Shown: positions 17,226 through 27,260, counted from the first letter of the stretch. The stretch: DNA of 64,000 nucleotides from DASRJW01 sp964567755 (GCA_964567755.1 CAZMNW010000052.1:1-64000); one strand, 5' to 3'. The notes: generated by a model not told the origin, from the letters alone. Program-made: numbers and translations.

Positions 17226-18551
17226 TTGAGCGACCCGCGACCCCGCACTCGCCCGCGCCGCCGGAGGGTGCTGCGCGCCCTCGGCGGCTTTCTGCTCGTC
17301 GCACTGATCGCGGTCGCCGTGGTGTCCATGCGCCAGGCGCGGAATGTCAATGCCGAGAACGAGGAATCCACCCCCAACAGCGGGACGGTCCCAGCCGACA
17401 GCGGACAGGTCGCCGGCGCAGTCGCGCCCGACAGCACAGCCGCGGCGGACTCGACCGCGACGTCTCCGCACAAGGAAGGCAAGCGGCGCGGATTGATGGC
17501 CTTCCTCGGCGGCAAGAAGGACGACAAGAAGGACGAGAAAAAGCGCGAGGCGGTGCCGGTGGAAATGGCCATGGTGGCGCGACGCGACGTGCCCTCCTTT
17601 TTCGTCGGCACCGCGACGATCGAAGCCGAGCAGCGCGCGCAGGTGCTGGCCAAGATCGCCGGCACGGTGCTCGAGTTGCGCGTCGACGAGGGCGACAACG
17701 TGCGTGAAGGGCACGTGCTCCTGCAGCTCGACGACGCCGAGGAGAAAGCGCGGCTGCAGGAGCTGCGCGTGCGTTCCGCCAGCGTCCAGCGCGAGCTCGA
17801 GCGCAGCGCGGCGCTGCACGCCCAGGAAATGATCAGCGCCCGCGAATTCGACGACAAGAAGCTGCTCGCCGACGAGGCACAAGCCAAGCTGCAAGTCGGC
17901 GAGATTCGTCTCGCCTACACCCAAGTCAAGGCGCCGTTCTCGGGCCGCGTGACCCAGCGTCACGTGCACGTCGGCGAGTACGTGCAGCTGAATCAGCCGC
18001 TCTTCGACATGGCCGATTTCGATCCGCTTCTCGTGCGCGTCTACATGCCCGAGAAAGAAGTCGAACGCATCCGCGGCGGCCAGACCGTGCGCGTGGTGCC
18101 GGATGGAAACATGACCAGCGCCTGCGACGGACGCGTGCGCATGATCGCGCCCGTGGTCGACACGCGCTCCGGCACCGTCAAGGTGACGGTCGAGCTCGAC
18201 GACCCGCCCGCGGTGTTGCGGCTCGGGGCCTTCGTCCGCGTGCAGATCACCACCGACGTGCACCCGAACGCGCTCGTCATCCCGAAGGTGGCGCTGCTCG
18301 AAGAGGGCGGCGAATCCTTCGTCTACCGCGCCGCTGCCGACAGCGTCGTCAAGGTGCGCGTCGAGACTGGATACACCGATGACCGCCACGCCGAGGTGCT
18401 CGTGGGACTCAAGGACGGCGACCGGGTCGTCACCGTCGGCCAAGGGGGGCTGAAGCACGGCACCCGCGTGCGCCGGCTGCCCGATTCGGCCAGCGCCGAC
18501 ACGAGCGCCGCACGCAAGAACGACACCGACACCCTCGCGGCGCGGCCGTGA
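17226..18551 (+). CDS. RND periplasmic adaptor (membrane-fusion protein), operon 2
   Basis: This 441-residue adaptor has a basic N-terminus (RPRRRRVLRALGG), one membrane anchor (about residues 20-34), a long Ser/Asp/Lys-rich linker, and then the lipoyl halves ('AKIAGTVLELRVDEGDNV' and 'VKAPFSGRVTQRHVHVGEYV') around a coiled-coil hairpin, followed by barrel and membrane-proximal domains. Unlike the operon 1 adaptor it has no lipidation Cys and is anchored by a helix. I chose TTG at 17226 because GAAGAGGAG is six bases upstream; a GTG at 17181 would have its ribosome site directly abutting. It leads the second adaptor-RND-RND operon. Confidence 0.88.
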   Translation: MSDPRPRTRPRRRRVLRALGGFLLVALIAVAVVSMRQARNVNAENEESTPNSGTVPADSGQVAGAVAPDSTAAADSTATSPHKEGKRRGLMAFLGGKKDDKKDEKKREAVPVEMAMVARRDVPSFFVGTATIEAEQRAQVLAKIAGTVLELRVDEGDNVREGHVLLQLDDAEEKARLQELRVRSASVQRELERSAALHAQEMISAREFDDKKLLADEAQAKLQVGEIRLAYTQVKAPFSGRVTQRHVHVGEYVQLNQPLFDMADFDPLLVRVYMPEKEVERIRGGQTVRVVPDGNMTSACDGRVRMIAPVVDTRSGTVKVTVELDDPPAVLRLGAFVRVQITTDVHPNALVIPKVALLEEGGESFVYRAAADSVVKVRVETGYTDDRHAEVLVGLKDGDRVVTVGQGGLKHGTRVRRLPDSASADTSAARKNDTDTLAARP

Positions 18552-18561
18552 TCGGAGTCGC

Positions 18562-21500
18562 ATGATCCGTTTCTCGATTCGCCATCCGGTCACCATCTTG
18601 ATGGTGACGATCGCAGCAGTGCTCTTCGGCATGGTGGCCGTCGGGCGCTTGCCGGTGAACCTCCTGCCCGAGATCTCCTACCCGACGCTCACGGTGCAAA
18701 CCGAGTACCCGGACGCGGCCCCGGCCGAGGTCGAAGCCTTGGTGACCGAGCCGCTGGAAGAAGCGGTGGCCGTGGTCCAGGGCCTGCGACGCATGCACTC
18801 GATCTCGCAATCCGGCATGTCGCAGATCATCCTCGAGTTCGACTGGGATACGGCGATGGACTACGCCAGTCTCGATGTGCGCGAGAAGATCGATCTCGTC
18901 CAGCTCCCCGACGACTCGCGCCCGCCCATTCTCTTGCGCTTCGACCCGACGCTCGATCCGGTGCTGCGCATCGCCGCCTTCGGCGATTCCAACCTGGTGG
19001 CACTGCGCTATTGGGCCGACCGCACCCTGAAGAAGGACCTCGAGGCACTCGATGGCGTGGCCTCGGCGCGCGTCCAGGGGGGCCTGATCGAAGAAGTCCA
19101 CGTCGAGCTCGACGAGGGCAAGATGGCGCTGCTCGGCATCTCCACCGCGGCGGTGTCGCAGGCGCTCGCCCAGAACAATATCAACGCCTCCGGCGGCCGC
19201 CTGCGCGACCGCGACGCCGAGTTCCTCGTGCGCACGCTGAACGAGCTCGCCGATACGGACGACATCCAGCGCATCATCCTGGCCGAGGATGGCGGCCGCA
19301 GTGTCACCCTCGGCGACATCGCCCGGGTGCGTCGCGGCTGGCAGGAGCGCGAGATCATCTCGCGCGTCAACGGCCGCGAGTGCGTACAGCTCTCCGTCTA
19401 CAAGGAAGGCGATGGCAACACCGTCACCGTGGCGCGGCGCGTGCAGCGCCGCCTGCATGAGCTCGAACGCCAGATGCCCGCCGGCGTCGAAACCGCGCTG
19501 CTCTTCGACCAGTCGGTGTTCATCGAGGGCGCCATGAAGGAAGTGCGTTCGAACGTCATTGGCGGCGGCGCGCTGGCGATCGGCGCCTTGTTCCTGTTCC
19601 TCAAGGACTTGCGTTCGACATTCATCATCGCGATCACCATCCCGGTGTCGATCATCACCACCTTCGTGTTGATGCTGCAGATGGGCGTGACGCTCAACAT
19701 CATGTCGCTCGGGGGACTGGCGCTCGGGGTCGGCAACCTCGTCGACAACTCCATCGTCGTCCTCGAGTCCATCGCGCGCCATCGCACACTCGGGGGCGAT
19801 GCCGCGAGCAGCGCCGAACGCGGCGCGCGCGAAGTCGGACGCGCCGTCACTGCCTCGACGTTCACCACTGTCGCCGTGTTCCTGCCCATCGTGTTCGTCG
19901 AGGGCATCGCCGGCCAGATCTTCAAGGATCAGGCACTCACCGTCACGTTCTCGCAGATCATTTCGCTCGTCTTCGCCCTCACGCTCATCCCGCTCGCCGC
20001 TGCGCTCGGACGCAAGCAATGGCTGCAACTGGTGTCGATGCAGGACGAGACTCCTGCGACGGCACCGGCGGACGCCAACATCCCCGCCGCGCCGGGGCTG
20101 GTGCAGGGGATCGCGCCACCCTCGAGCCCCGAATTGCCGCTGCGCGCGCCGCCACGTTTCGGCAATCGCTTCTTCGCGCGCACGTGGCGCCTCTTGGGGC
20201 GCGTCGGGCGCACGCTCTTCTGGCCCATCTGGTTGGTCCTCGAGGGATTTTTGTGGCTGCTGTTGCGGCCGATGTTGCGTGGCTTGCGCCGCGCGGGAAC
20301 CTTGCTCGTCGTCGTTCTCTTCTTCCTGCAGCGCCGCATCGGCGCCGGGCTCGCCGGCGCACTGATGGCGGTGTCGCGGCGCACGGTCTTCCCGGCGTTC
20401 GATGCCGTGTACGGCCGCATCGAACGCAGCTATCCGCGTTGGCTCGATTGGGCACTGGAGCATCGCGCGCGTGTCCTCGTCGGCACGGCCGTGCTCGCCG
20501 CAGGCACCGCCGCGCTCGTGCCACTGCTCGGCATGGACCTGATCCCGAGCTTCACCCAAGGCGAGTTCACCTTCGAAGCGCAGCTGCCCGACGGCACGCC
20601 GCTCGAGGTGACGGACGCCACCGTCGCCAACATCGAGCGCGACCTGGTGCGCGACAAACGTCTGGGCCAGGTGTTCGTCGACGTCGGCGGCACCGACCGG
20701 CTCGGGGCCGACACGAATGCCAAGAAACCGAGCCTGGCGGAGATCAACGTCACCATGGCCCAGCGCGCCGACTCGCGCAGCGAGGCACAGGTGGTGGAGG
20801 AGTTACGCGCGGCGCTGGACGCGGTGCCCGAGCTCGACTACGAGTTCCGCCGCCCAAGCTACTTCAGCTTCCGCACCCCCATCGAGGTCGAAGTCTACGG
20901 CTTCGATCTCGATCAGCTCGCCGAAGCCACCGACCTGTTGACGCGCCGGCTGCGGGACGTCCCCGGGCTGCGCGACGTGCGCGCCTCCTTGCAGCCCGGC
21001 AGCCCCGAAGTCCAGATCGCGTTCAATCGCGCCCGCGTCGCCGCCATGTCGCTCGACATCGACGCGATCTCGCGCACGTTGCGCAACAAGATCCGCGGCG
21101 ACGCCGCCACGCGCCTCAAGGAGCGCGACCGGCAGATCGACATCCTGGTGCGCACCGAACACGCCGGCCACATCGACATCGCGCAAGTGGGCAACCTGGT
21201 GGTGTCGCAAGCCGACGGCATCCCGGTGATGTTGTCATCGGTCGCCGACATCGCCGTCAAGCGCGGCCCGAGCCAGATCGAACACCTGGACCAGCAGCGC
21301 TCGGCGCTCATCTACGCCGATCTCGCCGGGCGCGACCTCGGTTCGGTGTCGCGCGATATCGAAGCGGTGCTGGCGAGCACGCCGCTCGCCGCCACGGTGA
21401 CCGCAGGGCTCGCCGGGCAGAACGACGAGCTGCGGCGTTCCTTCCGCAGCCTGATGCTGGCGGTGCTGCTGGCGGTGTTCATGGTCTACATCGTCATGGC

Positions 21501-21933
21501 CTGCGAGTTCGAGAGCCTGCTGCATCCACTCGTGATCCTCGGCACCGTGCCGCTGGGCCTGATCGGCGTGGTGTTGGCACTCGTGCTGACCGGCACGGCG
21601 TTGAGCGTCATGGTCTTCCTCGGCGTCATCATCTTGGCCGGCATCGTGGTCAACAACGCCATCGTGCTCATCGACTACGTCAACCAGCTGCGCGCCGCCG
21701 GCATGCCGAAGTTGCAGGCGCTGCGCACGGCCGGACAGGTGCGCCTGCGCCCGATTCTGATGACGACGCTGACCACGGTGCTCGGACTCCTGCCCATGGC
21801 GATCGGACTCGGCGAGGGCGCCGAGATCCGCACGCCGCTCGCCATCACCGTCATCGGCGGTCTCACGGTGTCGACGCTGCTGACGTTGGTGGTCATCCCG
21901 GTCGCGTACGCGGTGGCCGACCGCCGACCCTGA
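18562..21933 (+). CDS. RND efflux permease with an enlarged central loop (operon 2, first permease)
   Basis: This is a 1123-residue RND permease, about 85 residues longer than its operon 1 counterpart. The family features are complete: TM1, LPEISYPTLTVQTEYPDAAP, PLEEAVAVVQGL, and TM4 with GNLVDNSIVVLESIA (one relay Asp). The extra length falls between TM6 and TM7, about residues 483-622. It includes a Pro/Ala-rich stretch, a Trp/Leu-rich hydrophobic segment (TLFWPIWLVLEGFLWLLL) and a second one (LLVVVLFFLQ). These could be extra membrane segments or an enlarged amphipathic helix. GGAG lies four bases upstream of the ATG. It sits between the adaptor gene (10-base gap) and the second permease. 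Confidence 0.94.
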   Translation: MIRFSIRHPVTILMVTIAAVLFGMVAVGRLPVNLLPEISYPTLTVQTEYPDAAPAEVEALVTEPLEEAVAVVQGLRRMHSISQSGMSQIILEFDWDTAMDYASLDVREKIDLVQLPDDSRPPILLRFDPTLDPVLRIAAFGDSNLVALRYWADRTLKKDLEALDGVASARVQGGLIEEVHVELDEGKMALLGISTAAVSQALAQNNINASGGRLRDRDAEFLVRTLNELADTDDIQRIILAEDGGRSVTLGDIARVRRGWQEREIISRVNGRECVQLSVYKEGDGNTVTVARRVQRRLHELERQMPAGVETALLFDQSVFIEGAMKEVRSNVIGGGALAIGALFLFLKDLRSTFIIAITIPVSIITTFVLMLQMGVTLNIMSLGGLALGVGNLVDNSIVVLESIARHRTLGGDAASSAERGAREVGRAVTASTFTTVAVFLPIVFVEGIAGQIFKDQALTVTFSQIISLVFALTLIPLAAALGRKQWLQLVSMQDETPATAPADANIPAAPGLVQGIAPPSSPELPLRAPPRFGNRFFARTWRLLGRVGRTLFWPIWLVLEGFLWLLLRPMLRGLRRAGTLLVVVLFFLQRRIGAGLAGALMAVSRRTVFPAFDAVYGRIERSYPRWLDWALEHRARVLVGTAVLAAGTAALVPLLGMDLIPSFTQGEFTFEAQLPDGTPLEVTDATVANIERDLVRDKRLGQVFVDVGGTDRLGADTNAKKPSLAEINVTMAQRADSRSEAQVVEELRAALDAVPELDYEFRRPSYFSFRTPIEVEVYGFDLDQLAEATDLLTRRLRDVPGLRDVRASLQPGSPEVQIAFNRARVAAMSLDIDAISRTLRNKIRGDAATRLKERDRQIDILVRTEHAGHIDIAQVGNLVVSQADGIPVMLSSVADIAVKRGPSQIEHLDQQRSALIYADLAGRDLGSVSRDIEAVLASTPLAATVTAGLAGQNDELRRSFRSLMLAVLLAVFMVYIVMACEFESLLHPLVILGTVPLGLIGVVLALVLTGTALSVMVFLGVIILAGIVVNNAIVLIDYVNQLRAAGMPKLQALRTAGQVRLRPILMTTLTTVLGLLPMAIGLGEGAEIRTPLAITVIGGLTVSTLLTLVVIPVAYAVADRRP

Positions 21934-21946
21934 GGGTGGAGAGAGC

Positions 21947-24900
21947 ATGAATCTCGCCTCCATGTCGATGCGCCGGCCGGTCACCACGTTCATGATCGTG
22001 CTGTCCTTGCTGGTGCTCGGCACCCTGTCCATCACCCGCATCAAGATCGCCTTCCTGCCCGACGTCGACTTCCCTTTCATCGGCGTCTTCGTCCCCTACC
22101 CCAACGCCATCCCGAGCCAGGTGGAACGCCAGATCGCCAAGCCGATCGAGGAGGTGCTGGCGACGCTCGGCGACATCAAGGACATCTTCTCCGAGAGCAA
22201 CGCGCAGGGCTGTTTCGTCGGCGTCGAGTTCGACTTCGGCCGCGACGTCAACGTCATGCGCATGGATGTCCAGGAACGGCTGGATCAGGTGCGCGCCGAT
22301 TTGCCCGCCGACATCCAGGATCTCTTCCTGTTCACCTTCAACTCCAACGACATCCCGATCATGATCGGGCGCATCTCGGCCAAAGGCCGCGATCTGGCCG
22401 GCTCGTACGATCTGCTCGAACGCCGGATCATCAAGCCGCTGGAACGCATCGACGGCGTCGGCCGGGTGCAGGTGGACGGCATCGCCCCGCGCGAGATCTC
22501 GATCTACCTCAAGATGGATGCGATCAAGGCCCACTCGGTGGATGTCGGCCAGGTCTTCCAGCAGCTCAACAGCAACAACGTCAATCTCTCGGTGGGGCGG
22601 GTGACGCGTGGCGGCATGCGCTACAACCTGCGCACGCTGGGCGCCTACTCTTCGGCCGCCGAGATCGCGGATTTGACCATCTCCGATGCCGGACTCACGC
22701 TCAAGGACATCGCCGATGTCGAAGAGCGCGAGCCGGAAGCGCAGTGGTACCGGCGGCTGAACGGCGAATCGGCCATCGCCTTCGAGATCCAAAAAGCCTC
22801 CGGCGCCAACGTCGTCGAGGTGTCGCGCGCCGTGCACGCGGAGCTCGAACGCATCGGGGGCGACCCGGCGCTCTCCGGCGTCGACGTCGTGCTCTTCTTC
22901 GATCAGGCCAAAGAAATCGCCGAGTCTTTGAACAACCTGCTGTCCTCGGGGCTGCTGGGCTCGCTGCTGGCGGTGCTCGTACTCTATTTCTGCTTGCGCA
23001 ACGTGCGCTCGACACTGGTGGTTTCGATCGCCATCCCGTTCTCGGTGGTGGCCACCTGTGTGTTCCTCTATCTCACGGGCAAAACGCTCAACCTCCTGAC
23101 CATGATGGGGCTGATGCTGGCTGTGGGCATGCTGGTCGACAACGCCATCGTGGTGCTGGAAGCGATCTTCCAGCGCCATCTGCGCGGCGAGCGTGGCCAA
23201 GCCGCCAGTCTGGCGGGAACCGCCGATGTCGGGCTCGCGGTCACGGCGTCGACGCTGACCTCGATCATCGTCTTCGCCCCCATCGTGCTCGGCGGCAACG
23301 ACGAGATCACCACCTGGCTGCGCGAAGTGGGCGTAACGCTCTCGGTGACCTTGATCTTCTCGCTGCTGGTCTCTCTGACGCTGGTGCCGCTCATGCAGGC
23401 GCGGCTCAAGCCCGCCAAAGTGGAAGAGCCGTCGCGGTTGATGGCGCGCTGGCAGCGCCAGTACGGGCGCATCCTGCGTTGGACCACGATCGAGCACCCG
23501 ATGCGCACGCTCGGCTGGTTGGGGTTGCTCATCCTCATGACGGTGGGACTCGTCGCCGCAACCGGTTTCAAGGCCGAGCCGTTCGACGATCGCGCCATCA
23601 AGACCAATCGGCTGCGCGTCAGCCTGGTCTTCCAGGACAACGTCAACGTCTACAAGGCCGACGAAACCGTGCAGCGTGTGGAGGCCTATCTGCTGCCACG
23701 CGCCGATTCGCTCGGCGCCGAGGTGTACAGCTTCTTTTCCGACAATCGGGGCGAGGTGACCCTGTTCTTCGATCGCACGCTCAAGGACAAGGATGTGCGC
23801 GCCCTGCGCCAGCAGCTGCGCAAGGGGTTGCCCGAGCTCGCCGGCAGCACCTACGAGTTCGGCGAGGAGGATGCGGGAAACAAGGGCGCCCAGACGCTGC
23901 AAGTGCGCGTGTTCGGCGAGGACTCCGACCTGCTCGACGAACTGGCGCTGGAGGTCAAGCGCCGGCTCGCGCTCGTCCAAGACCTCCACGACGTGCGCAC
24001 GAATGCCGAACAAGGGCGCCAGGAGGTGCATGTCGTCGTCAACCGCGACAAGGCCAGCCGCTTCGGCGTCAATCCCTCGAACATCGCCGGCATCCTCGAC
24101 CTCACCTTCCGCGGCATGGACCTGCGCGATGTGCAAGCAAGCGATCGCGAGGTGCCGATGAGCTTGCAGCTGGACCCGGAAGACCGTCGCAGCCTGGAGA
24201 ACTTGGCGCGCATGACCGTCGACATCCAGGACGGCAAAGCGGTGACGCTCGAACAAGTCGCCGATTTCAGCTTCAAGCGCTCCCCGACCACGATCCACCG
24301 CGAGGGCCAGCGCACCGCATCCAACATCACCGCATCCTACGAGGGCGAAGAGTTCGGCAAGACCCGCGACCGCGTCGCCGAGCTGATGAACAGCCTGGCG
24401 CTGCCGAGCGGCTACAGCTGGTCCTTCGGACGCGAGGATCGGCAATCGCAGCAAGAGGCGACGCAGATGGGCCAGAACATCCAGCTCGCGCTCGCCTGCG
24501 TCTACTTCGTCATGGCGGCGCTGTTCGAGTCGTTGTTGCACCCGATGGTGATCATGCTCACGGTGCCGTTCGCCATCCTCGGCGTCATTTGGCTTCTCGT
24601 CCTCACCAACACGCCGTTCAACATCATGGCGATGATCGGCCTGGTCGTCCTCATCGGCGTCATCGTCAACAACGGCATCATCCTCATCAGTCACATCAAC
24701 GAGCTGCGCCGCCGCGGCCACGGACTCGAGTCCGCCATCCTCGTGGCCGGGCACGAGCGCTTCCGTCCCATCTTCATGACCGCGAGCACGACCGTGCTCG
24801 GGCTGGTGCCGCTGGCGCTCGGCGAAACCGCGATGTCCGGCGTGCAGTACTACCCCATGGCGCGCACGCTCATCGGCGGCTTGCTCTCGGGGACGATCTT

Positions 24901-25033
24901 GACGTTGATCGTCCTGCCGACGTTCTACGTGCTGGCGGAACGCCAGTTCACGTGGGCGCAACGGATGTGGGCCGAGAGCGTGCGCTTCCCGGTGCGCTTG
25001 CCGCGCCGGCGCCGTCCGGCGCCGGCGGAATGA
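21947..25033 (+). CDS. RND efflux permease (operon 2, second permease)
   Basis: This 1028-residue RND permease starts with ATG at 21947 after GGAGAGAG. It has TM1, FLPDVDFPFIGVFVPYPN, the PIEEVLATLGDIKDI signature and TM4 with GMLVDNAIVVLEAIF (single relay Asp). It is closer in these signatures to the second permease of operon 1 than to its neighbour, so the two operons look like copies of one ancestral arrangement. As in operon 1, a single adaptor serves two permeases, which fits a mixed trimer. Substrate unknown. It is the last gene of the operon and convergent with the TPR protein. Confidence 0.94.
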   Translation: MNLASMSMRRPVTTFMIVLSLLVLGTLSITRIKIAFLPDVDFPFIGVFVPYPNAIPSQVERQIAKPIEEVLATLGDIKDIFSESNAQGCFVGVEFDFGRDVNVMRMDVQERLDQVRADLPADIQDLFLFTFNSNDIPIMIGRISAKGRDLAGSYDLLERRIIKPLERIDGVGRVQVDGIAPREISIYLKMDAIKAHSVDVGQVFQQLNSNNVNLSVGRVTRGGMRYNLRTLGAYSSAAEIADLTISDAGLTLKDIADVEEREPEAQWYRRLNGESAIAFEIQKASGANVVEVSRAVHAELERIGGDPALSGVDVVLFFDQAKEIAESLNNLLSSGLLGSLLAVLVLYFCLRNVRSTLVVSIAIPFSVVATCVFLYLTGKTLNLLTMMGLMLAVGMLVDNAIVVLEAIFQRHLRGERGQAASLAGTADVGLAVTASTLTSIIVFAPIVLGGNDEITTWLREVGVTLSVTLIFSLLVSLTLVPLMQARLKPAKVEEPSRLMARWQRQYGRILRWTTIEHPMRTLGWLGLLILMTVGLVAATGFKAEPFDDRAIKTNRLRVSLVFQDNVNVYKADETVQRVEAYLLPRADSLGAEVYSFFSDNRGEVTLFFDRTLKDKDVRALRQQLRKGLPELAGSTYEFGEEDAGNKGAQTLQVRVFGEDSDLLDELALEVKRRLALVQDLHDVRTNAEQGRQEVHVVVNRDKASRFGVNPSNIAGILDLTFRGMDLRDVQASDREVPMSLQLDPEDRRSLENLARMTVDIQDGKAVTLEQVADFSFKRSPTTIHREGQRTASNITASYEGEEFGKTRDRVAELMNSLALPSGYSWSFGREDRQSQQEATQMGQNIQLALACVYFVMAALFESLLHPMVIMLTVPFAILGVIWLLVLTNTPFNIMAMIGLVVLIGVIVNNGIILISHINELRRRGHGLESAILVAGHERFRPIFMTASTTVLGLVPLALGETAMSGVQYYPMARTLIGGLLSGTILTLIVLPTFYVLAERQFTWAQRMWAESVRFPVRLPRRRRPAPAE

Positions 25034-25092
25034 AGGGCTTCGTGGCCGTCTGTGCCTCCGCCGACCGGCGCGGGTGAGTGCTCGGCCAGTGC

Positions 25093-26316
25093 TCAGTCGT
25101 CGTCGCCGGCGCCATTTTCGCGACTGCGAGCCCGCTCCCGTGCCTGGGTCGCGTCCTCGTGCCGGCCCAGCTGTTCGTAGACTTCGGCGAGTCGGGTGTC
25201 GAGGTCGCTCGACACCAGGCCCTCGGCACGCACCTGCTCCAGCTGTTTCACTGCATCGCGACAGCGACCGCGCGCGGCCAGGAGATACCCGAGCGACAAC
25301 CGCGCCATCGTATACCGCGGATTCGTGTCCAGTGCCGTGCGCAGATGGCCCTCGGCCTCCGGCAGCTGACCGAGATCCTCGAGCAGCAAGCCGAGGAGAT
25401 AGCGCACATCGGCGTAGCGTGGCTGCAAGCTGGCGGCATGCTGCAGCTCGCGGATGGCTTCCTGCGGCCGGCCGCAGGCAGCATAGAGCTGTCCCAGCTT
25501 GATGTACGGCTGCGCGCGCCTCGAATCGAACTGCAGCGCCTGCCGGAAGCTGGCCTCGGCGTCCGCGTCGCGGGCTTCGAAGTCGTGCTGCTCGCCCACC
25601 GTCATCCAGAAATCGCACAGATCCAACGACAGCACGGCGCTCCAACGCAGGATGTGCTCGCAATCGGAGAATGCCGCGCCCGCGGCGCGCAGGCGTGCGC
25701 TTTCTCGCAGCAGCGCTGCGACATTGGGATTGCCGCGGAAACAATCGCTCCAGATGGCGAACGCGGCGCGGCGCGCGCTCCCCCGTCCCACCAGACCGAC
25801 CTGGTGCAGAATCGGACCGATGGCGGCTTGCTGCGTGACCAATCGCCGCACCTGGGCATCGACCGCGTCCCAACGCTCGAGCTGCACGGCCAGCCACAGC
25901 CGATCGAGCTCGTGCCAGGCATCCGGCTCCGGACGCGGTTGCGCCGCGTAGGCGTCGAGCACCCCGAGAGCGGCCTCGGCCCCGTCGCGGACCTGCGTTT
26001 CCAGCACCTGCAGGTGCACTCGCAATGCCGGGCGCAGCCTGCGCCCGCGCGGCTCGCGCAACACGGCGCGGACCAGCTCGGGCTCGCGGCGCTCGGCGTG
26101 GAGCCACGCCATGTTCATCAGCGCGGCCTCGTACTGCGGGTGGAGCCGCAGCGCTTCCACCAGATCGGTGAAGGCACCGTCGTGATCGCCGCTGTAGGTG
26201 CGCGCCAGACCACGCAGATTGCGCAGATCCGGGTAGTTCGGATGACGCTCGATGCGCGCGTTCAACGCCCGCAGCAGCTCACCGATCGCCCGGAGTGGTG
26301 TCCGTTCCTTCGTCAT
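25093..26316 (-). CDS. TPR-repeat protein
   Basis: This 407-residue helical protein has two groups of tetratricopeptide repeats. The N-terminal part has two or three clear units (around NLRGLARTYSGDHDGAFTDLVEALRLHP is one), the middle is less regular, and the last 170 residues have further canonical repeats (YIKLGQLYAACGRPQEAIRELQHA, YLLGLLLEDLGQLPEAEGHLRTA and others). TPRs are protein-interaction scaffolds; the partner is unknown and there is no leader or membrane helix. The ATG at 26316 follows GAGG and overlaps the end of the BON-like gene by 38 bases, so the two are coupled. A longer reading from 26436 overlaps that gene deeply and is unlikely. Confidence 0.85.
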   Translation of the reverse strand: MTKERTPLRAIGELLRALNARIERHPNYPDLRNLRGLARTYSGDHDGAFTDLVEALRLHPQYEAALMNMAWLHAERREPELVRAVLREPRGRRLRPALRVHLQVLETQVRDGAEAALGVLDAYAAQPRPEPDAWHELDRLWLAVQLERWDAVDAQVRRLVTQQAAIGPILHQVGLVGRGSARRAAFAIWSDCFRGNPNVAALLRESARLRAAGAAFSDCEHILRWSAVLSLDLCDFWMTVGEQHDFEARDADAEASFRQALQFDSRRAQPYIKLGQLYAACGRPQEAIRELQHAASLQPRYADVRYLLGLLLEDLGQLPEAEGHLRTALDTNPRYTMARLSLGYLLAARGRCRDAVKQLEQVRAEGLVSSDLDTRLAEVYEQLGRHEDATQARERARSRENGAGDDD

Positions 26317-26719
26317 CGATTGCCTCGTCCAGCGCTGTTGCGCCCTGGATTTCGCCACCGGTCCCGTGCTTCTTTTTCCTCTTGTCGTCGTCGAGGAAGA
26401 CCTCGCCGGTCGGACCCTTGACGCGCCAGATGCCACCCTTGCGCCGCACGTTCCTCAGGTTGAAGACGACGTCGCGCACGCCGCGCAGCCGGCGCATCTC
26501 CTTTTCCACCAGCAACAACAGGCGCAACACCCGCTTCGCCGGATCACGCTCTTGCACCTGCCCGACGCGCTGCAATGCGTCTTCCACCAGCGGCTCGAAG
26601 CTGCCCATGAGATAGACGACGCCATTGGTAGTGCCGATCTGGAGCAATGCCACGTCCACCCATCGGCTCACCAGGAACCGACGCACTTCGGCATTGATCC
26701 GATAATCGTGGCTGGACAC
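26279..26719 (-). CDS. BON-like domain protein
   Basis: This 146-residue protein has a region like the BON fold: LLQIGTTNGVVYLMGSFEP, then a helix and the closing GVRDVVFNLR, with a long Lys/Arg/Glu-rich insertion between. BON domains bind phospholipid or small ligands and are usually exported, but this one has no leader. The last 50 residues are charged and disordered. I chose GTG at 26719 because GGAG lies close upstream and the protein then begins just before the domain; an ATG at 26782 has no ribosome site. It lies between QueD and the TPR gene on the same strand. Confidence 0.6.
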   Translation of the reverse strand: MSSHDYRINAEVRRFLVSRWVDVALLQIGTTNGVVYLMGSFEPLVEDALQRVGQVQERDPAKRVLRLLLLVEKEMRRLRGVRDVVFNLRNVRRKGGIWRVKGPTGEVFLDDDKRKKKHGTGGEIQGATALDEAIDDEGTDTTPGDR

Positions 26720-26802
26720 GTTTGCTCCACGGGCGGGAGTTCCCGTGGGTGCGCAAGAAACGCGCCGCACCTTGCACTCCATACGCGCGAGGCGGCTCTG
26801 TT

Positions 26803-27204
26803 TCAGCGCCGAAATGTGGCCCAACAGGTCGGGGTTTCGACGAAACGAACCTCGGCCACGGGCAAGCCGAGATCGCGCGCCTTGTCGAACATGAGACGCG
26901 CGAGGTTCTCCGCCGTCGGGTCGAAGTCCACGAGCACCAGCGGCTCGCCCAGGGCCTGCAAGGGCGCCGCTGCTGGATCGTCCCGGCGCAGGATCATGCG
27001 GTGGTCGAGCTCGCGATCGATCCACTGACCGAGCCGCGCACGGATGTCCTGGAAATCGGTGACCATTCCTTGCGCGTCGAGATCCTCGGCCTCCAATGTC
27101 AGGACGACCACGCCATTGTGTCCATGCAGGGCAGCGCACTTGCCCGGATGCGACAGGAGGCGATGCCCATAACTGAGATGCAGCTCACGCGTGATCCGGT
27201 ACAT
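26803..27204 (-). CDS. queD: 6-carboxytetrahydropterin synthase (QueD/PTPS family)
   Basis: This 133-residue tunnelling-fold enzyme of the 6-pyruvoyl-tetrahydropterin synthase family converts dihydroneopterin triphosphate to 6-carboxytetrahydropterin in queuosine/7-deazaguanine synthesis. The zinc ligands are visible as H14 and the HGHN pair H28 and H30, and the catalytic Cys is C23 (GKCAALHGH). The C-terminal PTAENLAR motif is the family's conserved Glu-containing element. No queC, queE or queF lies in the window. PTPS-like enzymes of biopterin synthesis have the same motifs, so QueD is the likely but not the only reading. The ATG is preceded by GGGGGCAG. Confidence 0.85.
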   Translation of the reverse strand: MYRITRELHLSYGHRLLSHPGKCAALHGHNGVVVLTLEAEDLDAQGMVTDFQDIRARLGQWIDRELDHRMILRRDDPAAAPLQALGEPLVLVDFDPTAENLARLMFDKARDLGLPVAEVRFVETPTCWATFRR

Positions 27205-27254
27205 CTACATCTGCCCCCGCCGTCCGTTCGCCGCGACGCTCCCGCGGCCGAGCG

Positions 27255-27260
27255 AGTATA
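27255..27260 (-). promoter_or_regulatory. candidate -10 box for the queD transcript
   Basis: The minus strand reads TATACT about 50 bases upstream of the queD start, in the 178-base region shared with the divergent S1-domain gene. No convincing -35 hexamer is present at the usual distance, so the call is tentative. Confidence 0.3.

Noticed and set aside
21893..26107. 1404-codon minus-strand open frame covering the RND permease and the TPR gene
   Set aside because: Low-complexity charged translation with no domain, lying over verified genes on both strands.
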